Source: Bradyrhizobium sp. CCBAU 51627
GTDB taxonomy: Bacteria; Pseudomonadota; Alphaproteobacteria; Rhizobiales; Xanthobacteraceae
Assembly (NCBI RefSeq): GCF_028128765.1
Contig: NZ_LBJG01000011.1
Coordinates: 1 to 64,000, forward strand
DNA length: 64,000 bases
Direction: 5' to 3'
Below are positions 26,309 to 35,731 of this stretch, one piece after another. Both the position numbers and the translations under genes were made by a program. The notes below the pieces were generated by a model. That model saw only the letters and a list, made by a program, of their open reading frames with translations. It was not told the origin of the DNA and searched no databases. Position 1 is the stretch's first letter, and each line of letters starts with the position of its first letter.

Positions 26309-29300
26309 CTAAGCAACATTCTTCATTTGATGTGGGCGAGGCTCAAGCGTTGCCGTCGAAACACTCCTGCCAAACGCAGTAGACGCCACATCAAGCAGGT
26401 GCTGGTGATGGGTGAAGAAAAGCACCTGCGTTTTCTCCGCAAGAAGTTGCAACACCCTGAAACCGGCCGAGGCGCGCGCATCGTCATAATTGATGAAAAG
26501 ATCATCGGCGATAAATGGCACCGGCGCAGCATGCATCAGATACTCTTCAACGGCAGCAATGCGCAGCGCGAAAAAGAGCTGATCGGCGGCGCCTTCGCTG
26601 AGACCTGATACGGGCACCGCTCCACCGTCCCCGCGCACGCCCGCCAGATGTGGCACGTCTTTTTCGTCGTATTCGAGCGTAAGGCGTTGGAACGAGCCGC
26701 CGGTCAGAATAGAGAACAGCTCCCCTGCCCGTTTGAGCAATGGTGCCTGCTTTTCGCGCCTAAACCGCTCGATCGCCCACCTCAGGATGATGGTTGCGGA
26801 GCGAACGCGGGCATACTGCGCCGCCACCTCCTTCATCTCGGCCAAAGCCAGCTGACGATCACCGGCAGCTTTGGCCGCAGCGGCGTCACCGCCGACGGCT
26901 TCGAACAAACGCTCAGTATCATTGCGACTCTGAATGGCGATCAGCTGGCGTTCCCTGACATCTTTGAGTATCGCCTTTAGCGTTTGCTCCCGAGCCGTTG
27001 TTTGATCGGGATCGGCGCTGCGACATTCCTCAGCGAGTTGTTCGACACCAAGCCCATCGCCATCAGCCTCAAGCGTGGTCCGCAAGCGCGATCGCTCATC
27101 CCTAAGCGCGCGTTGTAGATCGGACTGAAGAATAGCCGCTCGCAATCTGTCGATCGAATCGACGGCTGCGGCCCTTTTGAGGCCATCTATTACGGCCTCG
27201 GCGTCCGTCCTAGACTTGTCGCATTCTTCCAATTTCTTCTGCAGGCCCCGCATCACCTCAGCTTTTTCGTCGCGGGACACGACAGTCTGCCTCGCCGCAT
27301 TCAATTGCGCATGGAGTTGAAGGATTGCTTCATCTGCATTCTGTCCGGAAAACCGTGGCGCGATCGCATTTACGAGCTTTTCGACATCCTCCGTAAACGC
27401 CGTGATGTCCCGCTCGATCTTTCCAATGCGCTCGTGCTTCAAATCCGCGATCTTGGCAGACGTCTCCCGCATCTGATCGATTGCTTCAATTTGCTCTTGA
27501 ACGGTCTCAAGCGGGGCTTCGGGTAACAGATTGAGACCCCTCAGGGCATCCTTCCATTGCGCGTTCCAGACATCACGCTCTTTCACAGCGTTTTCAACAG
27601 CCACGCGCCTGCGTTCGACTTCTGTTGCGACCTTCCGTTCCTCAAGCGCGAGTTCATCCCTCTTTTGTGTGTTGCCCTCCTCCGTGCGGAGGCGCGCTTC
27701 GGCAGCCCCAAGAATTCCGTTCAGCGGCAGAATATCTGCCGAGGTTGCGATTGCCGTGTCCGCCATCAAACTGGCGAGCTGTTGCTTGGCTTTTGCAATT
27801 TGCTGCTGGAGCGAGGACTGTGCATGAAGCGCGGCGTCACGCTTGGCGATTTGATCGAGCACGCCAGCCCTCGCCTTGAGCCAATCCAGCATCTCGTCTG
27901 GAGAACGCGGGTTATCGGTGACCTGTTTCCACAGGATCGCCCAAGCCTCGGCCAACGCTTTCTGCTCTTCAGCTAACGAAAAAAGCTCCTGCTTGGCGGA
28001 TTCAAGGACGTCTTGCTCTTCAGCGATTTGCCGAGCCAGCACCATGGCGGCAGCCGTCGACTGCGCATTCTGAAAGCGACGGTCCGCCGCGGTGTCGGCG
28101 TCTTCGATGGCCTTCACATAGGCATTGAGCAGCGGCTCGCCGCTTGCAAAAGCGAGCTCCTCCGATTCTGGCACCGTGATCTTGTCGACATGTCTGCGCC
28201 TGATGATAGACCATCCGGCATCTCGCCGCTCGCGCAGTTTCTTCAACTCCTCAGCGCCGACAATTCTTTCATCTGACACAAGACGAGCATAAGACTTTCG
28301 ATTGTTTTCGACTGTACGCGTCAGCTCACGCGTCACAGCTTGCTGGCGCTGAATACGCGCCTGAAGCTCGCGGGCAGCATCGCGATGCGCCCTTACCGCC
28401 TCTTCCGCTGGGCTTTTCAAGGCCTGCAAACTCGTTTCACTCACGATAGGCGGATTCATATCAGCCATTTGCCGCTGACATGATCTATCGGCATCCTGAT
28501 GCTCTTGATGGATACTCAGGAGACGCGCATCGAGATCGCCAAAAGCACGAATGGACTCAACGACCCCAGCCAGCACCGAAAGGTCTTTCTGCGCTCCGAG
28601 CGCTTCAATCCGTGCCTGGATATCGGCGAGTTTTTCGTTGGCATCCTCTAGCGCCGCTTCAGCGCTAGCAACGGCGGCAAATCGGCTGCCACGCGATGTC
28701 AACAGTCCGCGGACTGCCGCAACCTTGGCCCGCGGCGGAATTCTCTCGACCAGGTCGGCGATGGACCCTGTCCACCCCAGTTCAATCGCCGCGCGCTTCA
28801 GGACTTCTTCCGCTGCGGCGAGTTCGGCCCGCCGCTTCGGTAAGTCCGCCCGGCCCGAGGACAGCTGTATGCTGCGCTTCGAAAGTCGTTCAATCTCCGT
28901 TTGGTGGAGCAGAACGCTATCGTCAACCACAAGTCCGGAAATTTCCGTGCCGATTGTTGCGATCTGTTCGCGGAATGCGCTTATACGCACTTCTGCAGCA
29001 GCGTTATCGCCCGAGGCCTCCTCAAATTGCCTAGCCGCGTCCGGAGGTAATTCGACCACCGCGCCGAGGTCCGCTATCTCGGTTTCAATCTCTTGAAGCC
29101 GACGCACACCGCGATATACGCGCCGGACTCGAGAAATCTTCGCAAGTTCGGAAACTTGCTCTTCTATTTCCTTCTCGATCTGATTGCAAAGGCCGCGCGC
29201 CTCTTCAAATGCGGATTTCAATTCCTGCCATTTGCTTGCGCTCACCGTGTGTTGACGCAACGCCGCATCAGCTTCTTTAAGGCGGTCTTCCGCTTGGTAG

Positions 29301-29851
29301 TATTTTCGGTGTCCCGCCTTGCGGCTGGCCCAGAGCCCATCCGCCTCTGCCTGCATCGCACCCAGCCGATCGCGGAGACCTGACACGCCGGCCCCGGCGG
29401 CGAACAATGCCGCGCCGATATCATCCTTGGCCTGGGTGATATCCCGCCCGCCAGCCCGCAGGCGCTCATGGTCAAGACAGAACATCCGGCAGAAAAACGC
29501 GCGGTCCATCCCGCCGAGCCAAGGAGCAAGCAGGCCATCGCCAGCCGCAAGCGGCAGATCGTCCGGACCGAGAAGCGTGTCCTTGTTGCCCTTGCGACGC
29601 CGGACCGAAAGCAGCGCGCCGTCACGTTCTAGGGCGGCGCCGATGCGCAGGGCCGCATTCTCATGCAGGAAATTACGGGATGATTGCCCGGGAATACCGA
29701 AGAGCAGATCTTCAATCGCCGACATCGTCGTCGACTTTCCAGCCTCATTCTCGCCGTACACGACATGAAAGTCTGGTTCGCCTGACGGAAAATGAAGCGT
29801 CGTGCCGGTGAAATGTCCGTAACGGACCAGGTCAAGAGAACGAATACGCAC
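26309..29851 (-). CDS. YhaN-like Rad50/SbcC-type ATPase
   Basis: This 1180-aa protein starts with an ABC-type ATPase half (GENEAGKSTTMSAIEDLLFG; Walker A at residues 33-40), followed by a long coiled coil and a C-terminal half with LSEGAADQLFFALRIA (signature) and PVPFIADDLFINYDD (Walker B). The length and the opening MRIRSLDLVRYGHFTG match the B. subtilis YhaN family rather than SbcC. The start is GTG three bases after the stop of the nuclease gene. The pair should form an Mre11-Rad50-like complex that opens and cuts DNA ends. Whether it acts in repair or defence is open; its position favours defence. Confidence 0.82.
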   Translation of the reverse strand: MRIRSLDLVRYGHFTGTTLHFPSGEPDFHVVYGENEAGKSTTMSAIEDLLFGIPGQSSRNFLHENAALRIGAALERDGALLSVRRRKGNKDTLLGPDDLPLAAGDGLLAPWLGGMDRAFFCRMFCLDHERLRAGGRDITQAKDDIGAALFAAGAGVSGLRDRLGAMQAEADGLWASRKAGHRKYYQAEDRLKEADAALRQHTVSASKWQELKSAFEEARGLCNQIEKEIEEQVSELAKISRVRRVYRGVRRLQEIETEIADLGAVVELPPDAARQFEEASGDNAAAEVRISAFREQIATIGTEISGLVVDDSVLLHQTEIERLSKRSIQLSSGRADLPKRRAELAAAEEVLKRAAIELGWTGSIADLVERIPPRAKVAAVRGLLTSRGSRFAAVASAEAALEDANEKLADIQARIEALGAQKDLSVLAGVVESIRAFGDLDARLLSIHQEHQDADRSCQRQMADMNPPIVSETSLQALKSPAEEAVRAHRDAARELQARIQRQQAVTRELTRTVENNRKSYARLVSDERIVGAEELKKLRERRDAGWSIIRRRHVDKITVPESEELAFASGEPLLNAYVKAIEDADTAADRRFQNAQSTAAAMVLARQIAEEQDVLESAKQELFSLAEEQKALAEAWAILWKQVTDNPRSPDEMLDWLKARAGVLDQIAKRDAALHAQSSLQQQIAKAKQQLASLMADTAIATSADILPLNGILGAAEARLRTEEGNTQKRDELALEERKVATEVERRRVAVENAVKERDVWNAQWKDALRGLNLLPEAPLETVQEQIEAIDQMRETSAKIADLKHERIGKIERDITAFTEDVEKLVNAIAPRFSGQNADEAILQLHAQLNAARQTVVSRDEKAEVMRGLQKKLEECDKSRTDAEAVIDGLKRAAAVDSIDRLRAAILQSDLQRALRDERSRLRTTLEADGDGLGVEQLAEECRSADPDQTTAREQTLKAILKDVRERQLIAIQSRNDTERLFEAVGGDAAAAKAAGDRQLALAEMKEVAAQYARVRSATIILRWAIERFRREKQAPLLKRAGELFSILTGGSFQRLTLEYDEKDVPHLAGVRGDGGAVPVSGLSEGAADQLFFALRIAAVEEYLMHAAPVPFIADDLFINYDDARASAGFRVLQLLAEKTQVLFFTHHQHLLDVASTAFGRSVSTATLEPRPHQMKNVA

Positions 29852-29854
29852 GGA

Positions 29855-31126
29855 TCAACGCCTTTCCGCAGTCAGACGTGCGCTCAGATATTCGCCAGCC
29901 TGCTCAATCACAGCCGAGTATTGTTTCGCGATCACCGCTTCGAGAAGAAAATCGTCAATATCAAGTGCCGCGTCGTGAGGAAGCCTGCGGACAAGGTCGC
30001 CCAGATCGTTTGCGATTTCTGCCTGGAGATCAGAATCCCCCGCAGCCTGAGCTAGTAGGACTTTGAGATCGTTGATCGCGCTGCCCTCTGATTGGATAGA
30101 AACGGCCGTCGTAGGCACGGTCGCATTGATCACGCTTTCGATCCATGCAACCTCTTCACCAAGAGCCAGTGCTGCGGCCCTCGCTTCAGCCAACAATTGC
30201 GGCGCAGACGCCATCAGTTCGGCGTGAAGAGCCGTCGGGCCAGTTAGTTTGATGCGACAAGCCAGCAATCGGCCTTCTACGTTCTTGGCCGCCTCGTCGA
30301 TCGAGCGTTTGATTTGATCTACAACATCCCCGAACCGCGCGCTACCACTGACCGGTACATCGACATGCATCCACCGCACGACATCCGTTTGGAGCATCTC
30401 AGCGCCTTCGATCGCTCCGTCTTGGACCGTAACGAGCTGCGCCGATTTAGGGCCGGCTTCGCGGATGTGGCGCCCCTGTAGATTGCCGCAGAACACCACG
30501 TGCGGATTTTGATGCAGTACGCCGCCCTGATGCACGTGCGCGAGCGCCCAATAGTCGTACCCCTTGTTGATCAACTCTTCGAGCGTGCAAGGGGCGTAGT
30601 TCTCGTGAGAACCACCCATTCCGCCGAGTGCAGTATGCAGCACGCCGATGTTGAAATAGCCTTTGATCGGCGCGGGATAGGCTGCTGCCAGATTTTCCGT
30701 CGTCGCCTGCAGGCGGAAGCTTTGACCGTGAAGGGCGACGCGGCAATCATCGAGCTTGAAAGTTTGAGGCTTTCGATAGCTAAACACCTCAACATTGTCG
30801 GGAAGCGTCAGCCGCTTCGTGATTTGGCTTTCGGCGTCATGATTGCCGTGCAACACGAAGGCGGGGATTTTCGCCCCCCGCAAACGACCCATCTGCCGAA
30901 CGAAAAACAGGCCGGTGTGAAAATCGCGCCAATCGCCGTCGTAGAGGTCTCCGGCGATGACCACGAAAGCCGCCTGTCTATCGATTGCCTGAGTAATGAG
31001 GTCCTCAAAGGCAGTTCGGGTCGCCGTTCGAATACGCTCGGCCGCTGGCCCCTCCTGTCCGCTCAGGCCTCTCAGGGGGCTGTCCAGATGTATGTCGCCG
31101 GTATGGATAAATTGGAAAGTGCTCAC
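29855..31126 (-). CDS. YhaO-like Mre11/SbcD metallophosphoesterase nuclease
   Basis: The N-terminal domain has the phosphoesterase motifs: FIHTGDIHLDSP (residues about 5-16), GDLYDG, LHGNHDAES and, further on, HVHQGG. A C-terminal capping region follows. This is the exonuclease partner of the YhaN-type ATPase encoded directly downstream. I prefer the GTG at 31126 (VSTFQFIHTGDIH), matching the usual family N-terminus; a TTG at 31147 is also in frame and adds seven residues. First gene of a two-gene operon. Intact. Confidence 0.82.
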   Translation of the reverse strand: MSTFQFIHTGDIHLDSPLRGLSGQEGPAAERIRTATRTAFEDLITQAIDRQAAFVVIAGDLYDGDWRDFHTGLFFVRQMGRLRGAKIPAFVLHGNHDAESQITKRLTLPDNVEVFSYRKPQTFKLDDCRVALHGQSFRLQATTENLAAAYPAPIKGYFNIGVLHTALGGMGGSHENYAPCTLEELINKGYDYWALAHVHQGGVLHQNPHVVFCGNLQGRHIREAGPKSAQLVTVQDGAIEGAEMLQTDVVRWMHVDVPVSGSARFGDVVDQIKRSIDEAAKNVEGRLLACRIKLTGPTALHAELMASAPQLLAEARAAALALGEEVAWIESVINATVPTTAVSIQSEGSAINDLKVLLAQAAGDSDLQAEIANDLGDLVRRLPHDAALDIDDFLLEAVIAKQYSAVIEQAGEYLSARLTAERR

Positions 31127-31147
31127 AACGGGACTCGCTAATTCCAA

Positions 31148-31843
31148 TCAGAACAAACTAGTAAATTCCTTTTATCGCAATCTTGAGCGGAGTGTTGTCA
31201 CCAAGTATCCGCAGACGCGGAAAGGGATTGTCGATGAGGGCTCGAAGGGGCCGCCGAATTTGAGGGCGACGCGAAGATTCGGCGGCACGTTTAACATTCG
31301 CGTTATCCATGTTGCGGAGAGCGTGTCTTTGGTACGGTTCGGACAAGGTCGTACCTGAGCTAGCTCCTCAGTCCTGCGAGCCGCTTTCCTGAGCGACCTT
31401 GCCTCGAAATTCTGGCAAATGCGGCGATCGGCTGGGAAGACACACACCGTGCCGCGCTGACGCTTTGGAGACGACCAACACGGAACCCGATCGGAGCGAG
31501 CCGAAATGCCCGATCACTTCCAGTTGTCGCGCCTGGGAGAGACTTAAAGCCTTTGCGACGATCCCACACGTTCATCTTCTGCAACTCCGGAGTCAGAAAC
31601 TCTGGTGTGCAGGATCCGGAGCATCCTCGCTGCTCGGCATCGATAGAAAGCTGCTGCCGCGTGAGCTCATTCGGCTTGAGCCTTCATCCGGACCCGGGCC
31701 CTTCGAACACCGTCCGCAACGGAAAACTTACCTCGTCATGAAGAGGAAAATTCGCCAATTTCTGCCGGGCACCGCAGATATCAAGCGAATTTTCTCATTT
31801 CGCGCTGGAGTTCATCGAAGAAATCAACCGCATTGATGTACCC
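31148..31843. other. No gene found
   Basis: About 700 bases between the nuclease gene and an IS630 remnant. Short frames exist on both strands, but none has recognisable motifs, a ribosome-binding site or convincing composition. The promoter of the YhaO-YhaN operon must lie at the left end. No IS ends or tRNA-like structure were seen. Confidence 0.3.
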
Positions 31844-32160
31844 ATGCGGTACTATACGCCAATCTATGTCGAGAAGGTTCTCATCCCCGACCTTCCGCCA
31901 GACGCTATCGTCGTCATGGACAACCTCTCCAGCCACAAGGGACCAAGGGTCCGCCAGATGATCGAGGCTGCGGGTGCACGCCTACTCTACCTGCCTCCCT
32001 ACAGCCCCGACTTCAATCCGATCGAGAACGCCTCGCCAAGCTCAAGGCGCTCTTGCGTCAGGCCGCAGAACGAAGGGCCTCTGGAGCGCGATTTGCGATT
32101 GATCGCTTGACAGCAACCAAATGCCGCAACTACTTCATCGCCGCAGGATACGCTGCATGA
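31844..32160 (+). pseudogene. IS630-family transposase, C-terminal remnant
   Basis: The frame has the second half of a DDE_3 transposase: IVVMDNLSSHKGPRVRQMIE with the second Asp and YLPPYSPDFNPIEN with the catalytic Glu. A one-base deletion near 32029 shifts the frame; restored, it reads KLKALLRQAAERRASGARF and ends GYAA at the TGA of 32158. The N-terminal half is absent. Not functional. Confidence 0.85.
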
Positions 32161-32520
32161 TCGGCGGATGCTCTAGAGTTGGAATCGTACCGAGCGGCGC
32201 GTTGTCATCGTTCCGGTTGCGAGGCATCGGACTCCTAGTATAGGCGATCTGCCAGTCAATCAGTCCGCGTCACCCCGGATGGATGCCCTGATGCCAAGCA
32301 GCAATTGCGCAACAAGCAATAGTGTCGGTCAGCTGCGAAGCTGATGAATTGCATCTGGGCCGCTGCCGCGCGCCCCCGCGGTCATCTTTCGGGGAGATCG
32401 AGCGCCGCCATGCGCGTAGATCTGCCGGCCGAACGTTTTCAACAAACGACCCATTCAGGGTGCCGGCATCCGAAAACAACATGACGTAAAATTGACGCTC
32501 CTCGCAATTGGATGGCCGTT
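32161..32520. other. No gene found
   Basis: DNA between the IS630 remnant and the 3' end of the effector gene. An 84-codon minus-strand frame starts at GTG 32524, overlapping the effector stop, but its sequence is low-complexity and unrecognised, so I do not call it. No terminator hairpin stood out. Confidence 0.3.
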
Positions 32521-34899
32521 TCACAGCTCAAGCCCGCGGTCCCCAAGCATCTGGCGCATCAGAGCGCCCTTGATCTCGCGGGCGATCTCGTCGCTGATCT
32601 GGGCTCCGAATTGCACCGCGGCATCGCTATCTCCGGTTAGCTGATGGTCGGCGAGCCGTTGCTCAAGGCGGCTCGGAAACTCCTCGTCCATCGCCTGCCT
32701 GAGTCGGCCCTCCATCTGTGCATGAGCTTGTGGGGCAATCCGACTCACCACCATCTCCCAGGGTTGCCAGCGAGTTGCCAGATAGTCGGCGAACCCCGCC
32801 GCCTCCTCGTTGCGCACCTGGATCTCGGCTGCGGTGAGGTCGTCTTCAGTGACGTGGGCGACATCAAAGAATCGCATGTCCGGAGCGATAAGCTGCAGGT
32901 CCAGCCGATCACGTAGCTTGACCTGATAGGCGAGATAGACCTCGATCTCGTCGACGAATCCGAGCGAGTCGACTTTCTGACGGGCGATCGGCTCAAGCGC
33001 GTTCAAGCGGAACAGGACCCGCGCCTGCTGGATGAGTTCGCCGAGCCGATCGTCATAGGCTCCGTCTTCGACATCAGCCTTCAGACGTGCGGTCTGCATG
33101 CCGTTCCAGGTCAGGGTGACGCGATCCTGGCAGGTCTCGCTCGCCCCGTAGGCCAGCTCAAAAAACTGCCGCCGCAATTCCGGCCTGATCGCCGCCTGCC
33201 GTAGATCCTCGGCCACCGCCTCTCGGAATTCAGGATTGTCATAATTCACAGTCTTCTGCAGCTTGTCGAGGAAGAGCGCGTATTCCGGGGCCCCCTCCTC
33301 GTGGGCGAAGTTCTGCCAGACGGCGATCGTCTCCGGCTCGCCCTTCAACCAGTCCGCGACCGCATCGGCGAGCGGCCGCTCCTGGTCCACCATCGTTCTT
33401 CCCCCCATTGAAAAGAAGACCCGCGGGCCGGCATAGCTCGGCGCATTCAGGGCTGCCGCCAAATTCGTCCGCACCTGCTCGGGCAGCGCATTATCCTCCA
33501 CATAAACCATGCACCCAGAACCTAGCCGGGTTAGCAGGGTCTCCGGCAGGCTGGTCAGCCGATTGTTGCGTGCCTCGATCATCTGGAGCTCGGTCGGGAG
33601 GTTCTCGGGCAAGCTCGACAGGCTGTTGCCGCTGACGTGGAGTCTCTGGAGCTCAGACGGGAGCGTCTCGGGCAGGCTGTTCAGCCGGTTATCGCGGGCG
33701 AAGAGCAACAGGAGGTCGGCCGGGAGAGTGTCGGGCAGACTGGTCAGCCGGTTGCCGTCGGCTTCGAGCTCTTTGAGTTCGGGCGGGAGAGTGTCAGGTA
33801 GAGTGGTCAACCGGTTGCTGCCGAGGGCAAGCGACTGAAGTCCGGACGGTAGGGCGTCGGGTAGGCGGGTCAACAGGTTGCCACGGACATCGAGGTCCTG
33901 GAGCCCGGCCGGCAGGTTGTCTGGCAGGCTGGTCAGCCGATTGCTGCAGACGGCGAGTGTCGAAAGGCTCTCCGGAAGCGTTTCGGGCAGCCCGGTCAGC
34001 TGGTTGCTGCTGATGACCAGAGACTGGAGAGCGGTCGGGAGGGTGTCGGGCAGGCCGGTTAACCGGTTGTTGCTGGCGCCAAGCGTCCGGAGGCTGGACG
34101 GAAGGGTGTTAGGCAGGCGCACCAGCTCGTTGTCGCTGACGTTGAGCGACTGGAGCCCGGGCGGAAGGGCGGCGGGCAGTGTCGTCAGGCCCAGATCATG
34201 CAGGTCCAGCCCTGCATAGACGTCGCCGGCCTCTGCCCAGACTCTTATTCGTCTTACGGCCTCTTGGCGGTCTTCGTCTTCCGTCTGCCCCTCCTCGGCG
34301 GCCCAGGTGTCCAAGATGTGGTCGAGCCGCGATTGCCTGAGGACGGGGTCTTCAAGGTCCGTCGTACTGCCATCGCCTGGCCGGAGCTGTCGGGCGAGGA
34401 TTGATGCTCCGAGATTTTGCTGCCAAGGAATTGCCGGGGTCGTTGGCCACTCAGGCACCACATCAGCGGGCTCCGCCCACCAATGCTCCTCCTGATCGAA
34501 ACCTTGCGTCGGCCAATCGGCAGCTGCATCCACGCCGTGCCGACTATCCGTCAGACTGAAACTGCCGGCTGGCAATTGGCCACCCCGATCCGCGGCCGGA
34601 AAAAGCAGATCTTGATTGACCGCTTGTCCCGAGAAGGCGGGCGAATCCGAGGGCAACCGCGAGGTGCCTTGTCCGACGCGATCCCCGTGCGGCATTCTCA
34701 AAAAATCCGCATCTCTGTTCGACACAACGTCGCGGTCGCCGAGGCTATTTGAATTCTGGGGCGGGCGCTCGTGCGGATGCAACTCGTTCAGGTGCTGCTG
34801 AAACCCCGCTTGGTAATCCTGCTGCTGTTCCAGCTCGTCGCCGTACGCCCGCTCGACATCTGGGGCCTCGAATGGGTGGAGGTGGTTGAACGCATCCAT
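32521..34899 (-). CDS. Type III effector, LRR-NEL E3 ubiquitin ligase (NopM/IpaH family)
   Basis: A 792-aa protein. Residues 1-240 are polar and Gln/Pro-rich, as in secreted N-termini. Residues about 249-458 hold ten leucine-rich repeats of exactly 21 residues (type LQSLxxSxNxLxxLPxxLPxx), each starting at or near LQ. The NEL domain follows, with the catalytic Cys at about residue 590 in SETCQDRVTLTWNGM, matching the CxD motif of IpaH, SspH and NopM. Such proteins are injected into plant cells through the type III system; the LRRs bind substrate or hold the ligase inactive, and the NEL Cys transfers ubiquitin. A tts box 52 bases upstream indicates TtsI control, tied to flavonoid signalling in rhizobia. 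Full length and intact. Gene symbol left empty because NopM has several paralogues. Confidence 0.9.
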   Translation of the reverse strand: MDAFNHLHPFEAPDVERAYGDELEQQQDYQAGFQQHLNELHPHERPPQNSNSLGDRDVVSNRDADFLRMPHGDRVGQGTSRLPSDSPAFSGQAVNQDLLFPAADRGGQLPAGSFSLTDSRHGVDAAADWPTQGFDQEEHWWAEPADVVPEWPTTPAIPWQQNLGASILARQLRPGDGSTTDLEDPVLRQSRLDHILDTWAAEEGQTEDEDRQEAVRRIRVWAEAGDVYAGLDLHDLGLTTLPAALPPGLQSLNVSDNELVRLPNTLPSSLRTLGASNNRLTGLPDTLPTALQSLVISSNQLTGLPETLPESLSTLAVCSNRLTSLPDNLPAGLQDLDVRGNLLTRLPDALPSGLQSLALGSNRLTTLPDTLPPELKELEADGNRLTSLPDTLPADLLLLFARDNRLNSLPETLPSELQRLHVSGNSLSSLPENLPTELQMIEARNNRLTSLPETLLTRLGSGCMVYVEDNALPEQVRTNLAAALNAPSYAGPRVFFSMGGRTMVDQERPLADAVADWLKGEPETIAVWQNFAHEEGAPEYALFLDKLQKTVNYDNPEFREAVAEDLRQAAIRPELRRQFFELAYGASETCQDRVTLTWNGMQTARLKADVEDGAYDDRLGELIQQARVLFRLNALEPIARQKVDSLGFVDEIEVYLAYQVKLRDRLDLQLIAPDMRFFDVAHVTEDDLTAAEIQVRNEEAAGFADYLATRWQPWEMVVSRIAPQAHAQMEGRLRQAMDEEFPSRLEQRLADHQLTGDSDAAVQFGAQISDEIAREIKGALMRQMLGDRGLEL

Positions 34900-34950
34900 C
34901 CGATTCTCCTGACAAATCTGAGCAGCTAACGCCGAACCTGGATAAACACG

Positions 34951-34985
34951 ATCTCGCTACGAGGCTTAGCTTTCGAGAAGCTGAC
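34951..34985 (-). promoter_or_regulatory. tts box (TtsI binding site)
   Basis: Read on the minus strand, 34985 to 34951 begins GTCAGCTTCTCGAAAGCTAA and continues GCCTCGTAGCGAGAT. The first 18 bases match the rhizobial tts-box core GTCAGcTTnTCGaAAGCT. It ends 52 bases before the effector start codon and points toward it. Confidence 0.85.
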
Positions 34986-35081
34986 GAGGGACCAGAATGA
35001 TTGTAACTGCCCTGTTAGGTCTGCGTGGAGGCTTAGCGCTTGAATGCCCGCACTGCAGTTCGACATGTCGGGGCCAGACCA

Positions 35082-35104
35082 TGTCGGAGTTTCGAGAAGC
35101 CGAT
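35082..35104 (-). promoter_or_regulatory. Degenerate second tts-box-like site
   Basis: On the minus strand TCGGCTTCTCGAAACTC shares the 11-base core GCTTCTCGAAA with the true tts box about 120 bases downstream, but lacks the flanking matches. Between the two (34986-35311) I see no convincing gene. It may be a decayed copy. Confidence 0.35.
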
Positions 35105-35311
35105 TTCTGAGCCTCTCAAGAACGTCCGCGCTTGTGGGCGCCGGAAAATTCATGCTGGGAAACATCGCAATGTCGGTACCCGTCTGGTCCACTGAACGTA
35201 AGGTCATCTGTCCGCCGCTGCATGGTCCATATCTTCCGACACCGCCTTGCTAGGCTGATATCGTCGTGACGTGCGCTGACATGATCCGGAATGGGTCTTT
35301 GCGTCTCGCGG

Positions 35312-35731
35312 TTATGCTCGCCGACGAAGCCGCCTCTTGAAAACGAGCGGACAGAAGTCCGGCGTGCCGGTAGATTGTTGCGGACGCGGGTGCCGTGCTG
35401 AATTATGTCCGGAGCTCGCATATTTGAGCTCGGTATCGACGGCATCGACGTAGGAGACCTTGTCTGCTGCGGGGAGATTGAGCTCGCGCCCCAACAGCCA
35501 TTCGTAGAGAAACCATATGCGGCGCGTGTTGAGCCCAGTCGGCTTCTGGTTCACGAGGTCCGCAATCTCATCCTCCTTCACGGTGAGGAAGAGCCGCTTC
35601 AGAATGGCAAGGTCTAGTCCTTCGTTCTTGAGCGCGAAGGTGAGATGTCCCTCAAGGCTGGCGGCCGGGCGCATGATGTGGCGTGTAGATGCGCCATCCT
35701 CCTTGCTCGATGATGCGGTGTTTTGTTCCAC
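35312..35731 (-). pseudogene. N-terminal fragment of a Fic-family protein
   Basis: The readable part, ASLEGHLTFALKNEGLDLAI then LKRLFLTV, PTGLNTRRIWFLYEWLLGRE and YVDAVDTELKYA, matches the N-terminal region that precedes the Fic domain in many bacterial Fic proteins. The following conserved stretch is split between two frames (HGTRVRNNLP in one, GTPDFCPLV in the other), so frameshifts are present. No Fic motif (HPFxxGNGR) is found downstream; the catalytic part is lost. Confidence 0.6.

Noticed and set aside
32270..32524. Small minus-strand gene directly after the effector
   Set aside because: GTG start overlapping the stop, low-complexity product and no recognisable motif.
34926..35207. 93-codon minus-strand frame upstream of the effector
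   Set aside because: The tts box of the effector lies inside its 3' end; no ribosome-binding site or family was recognised.
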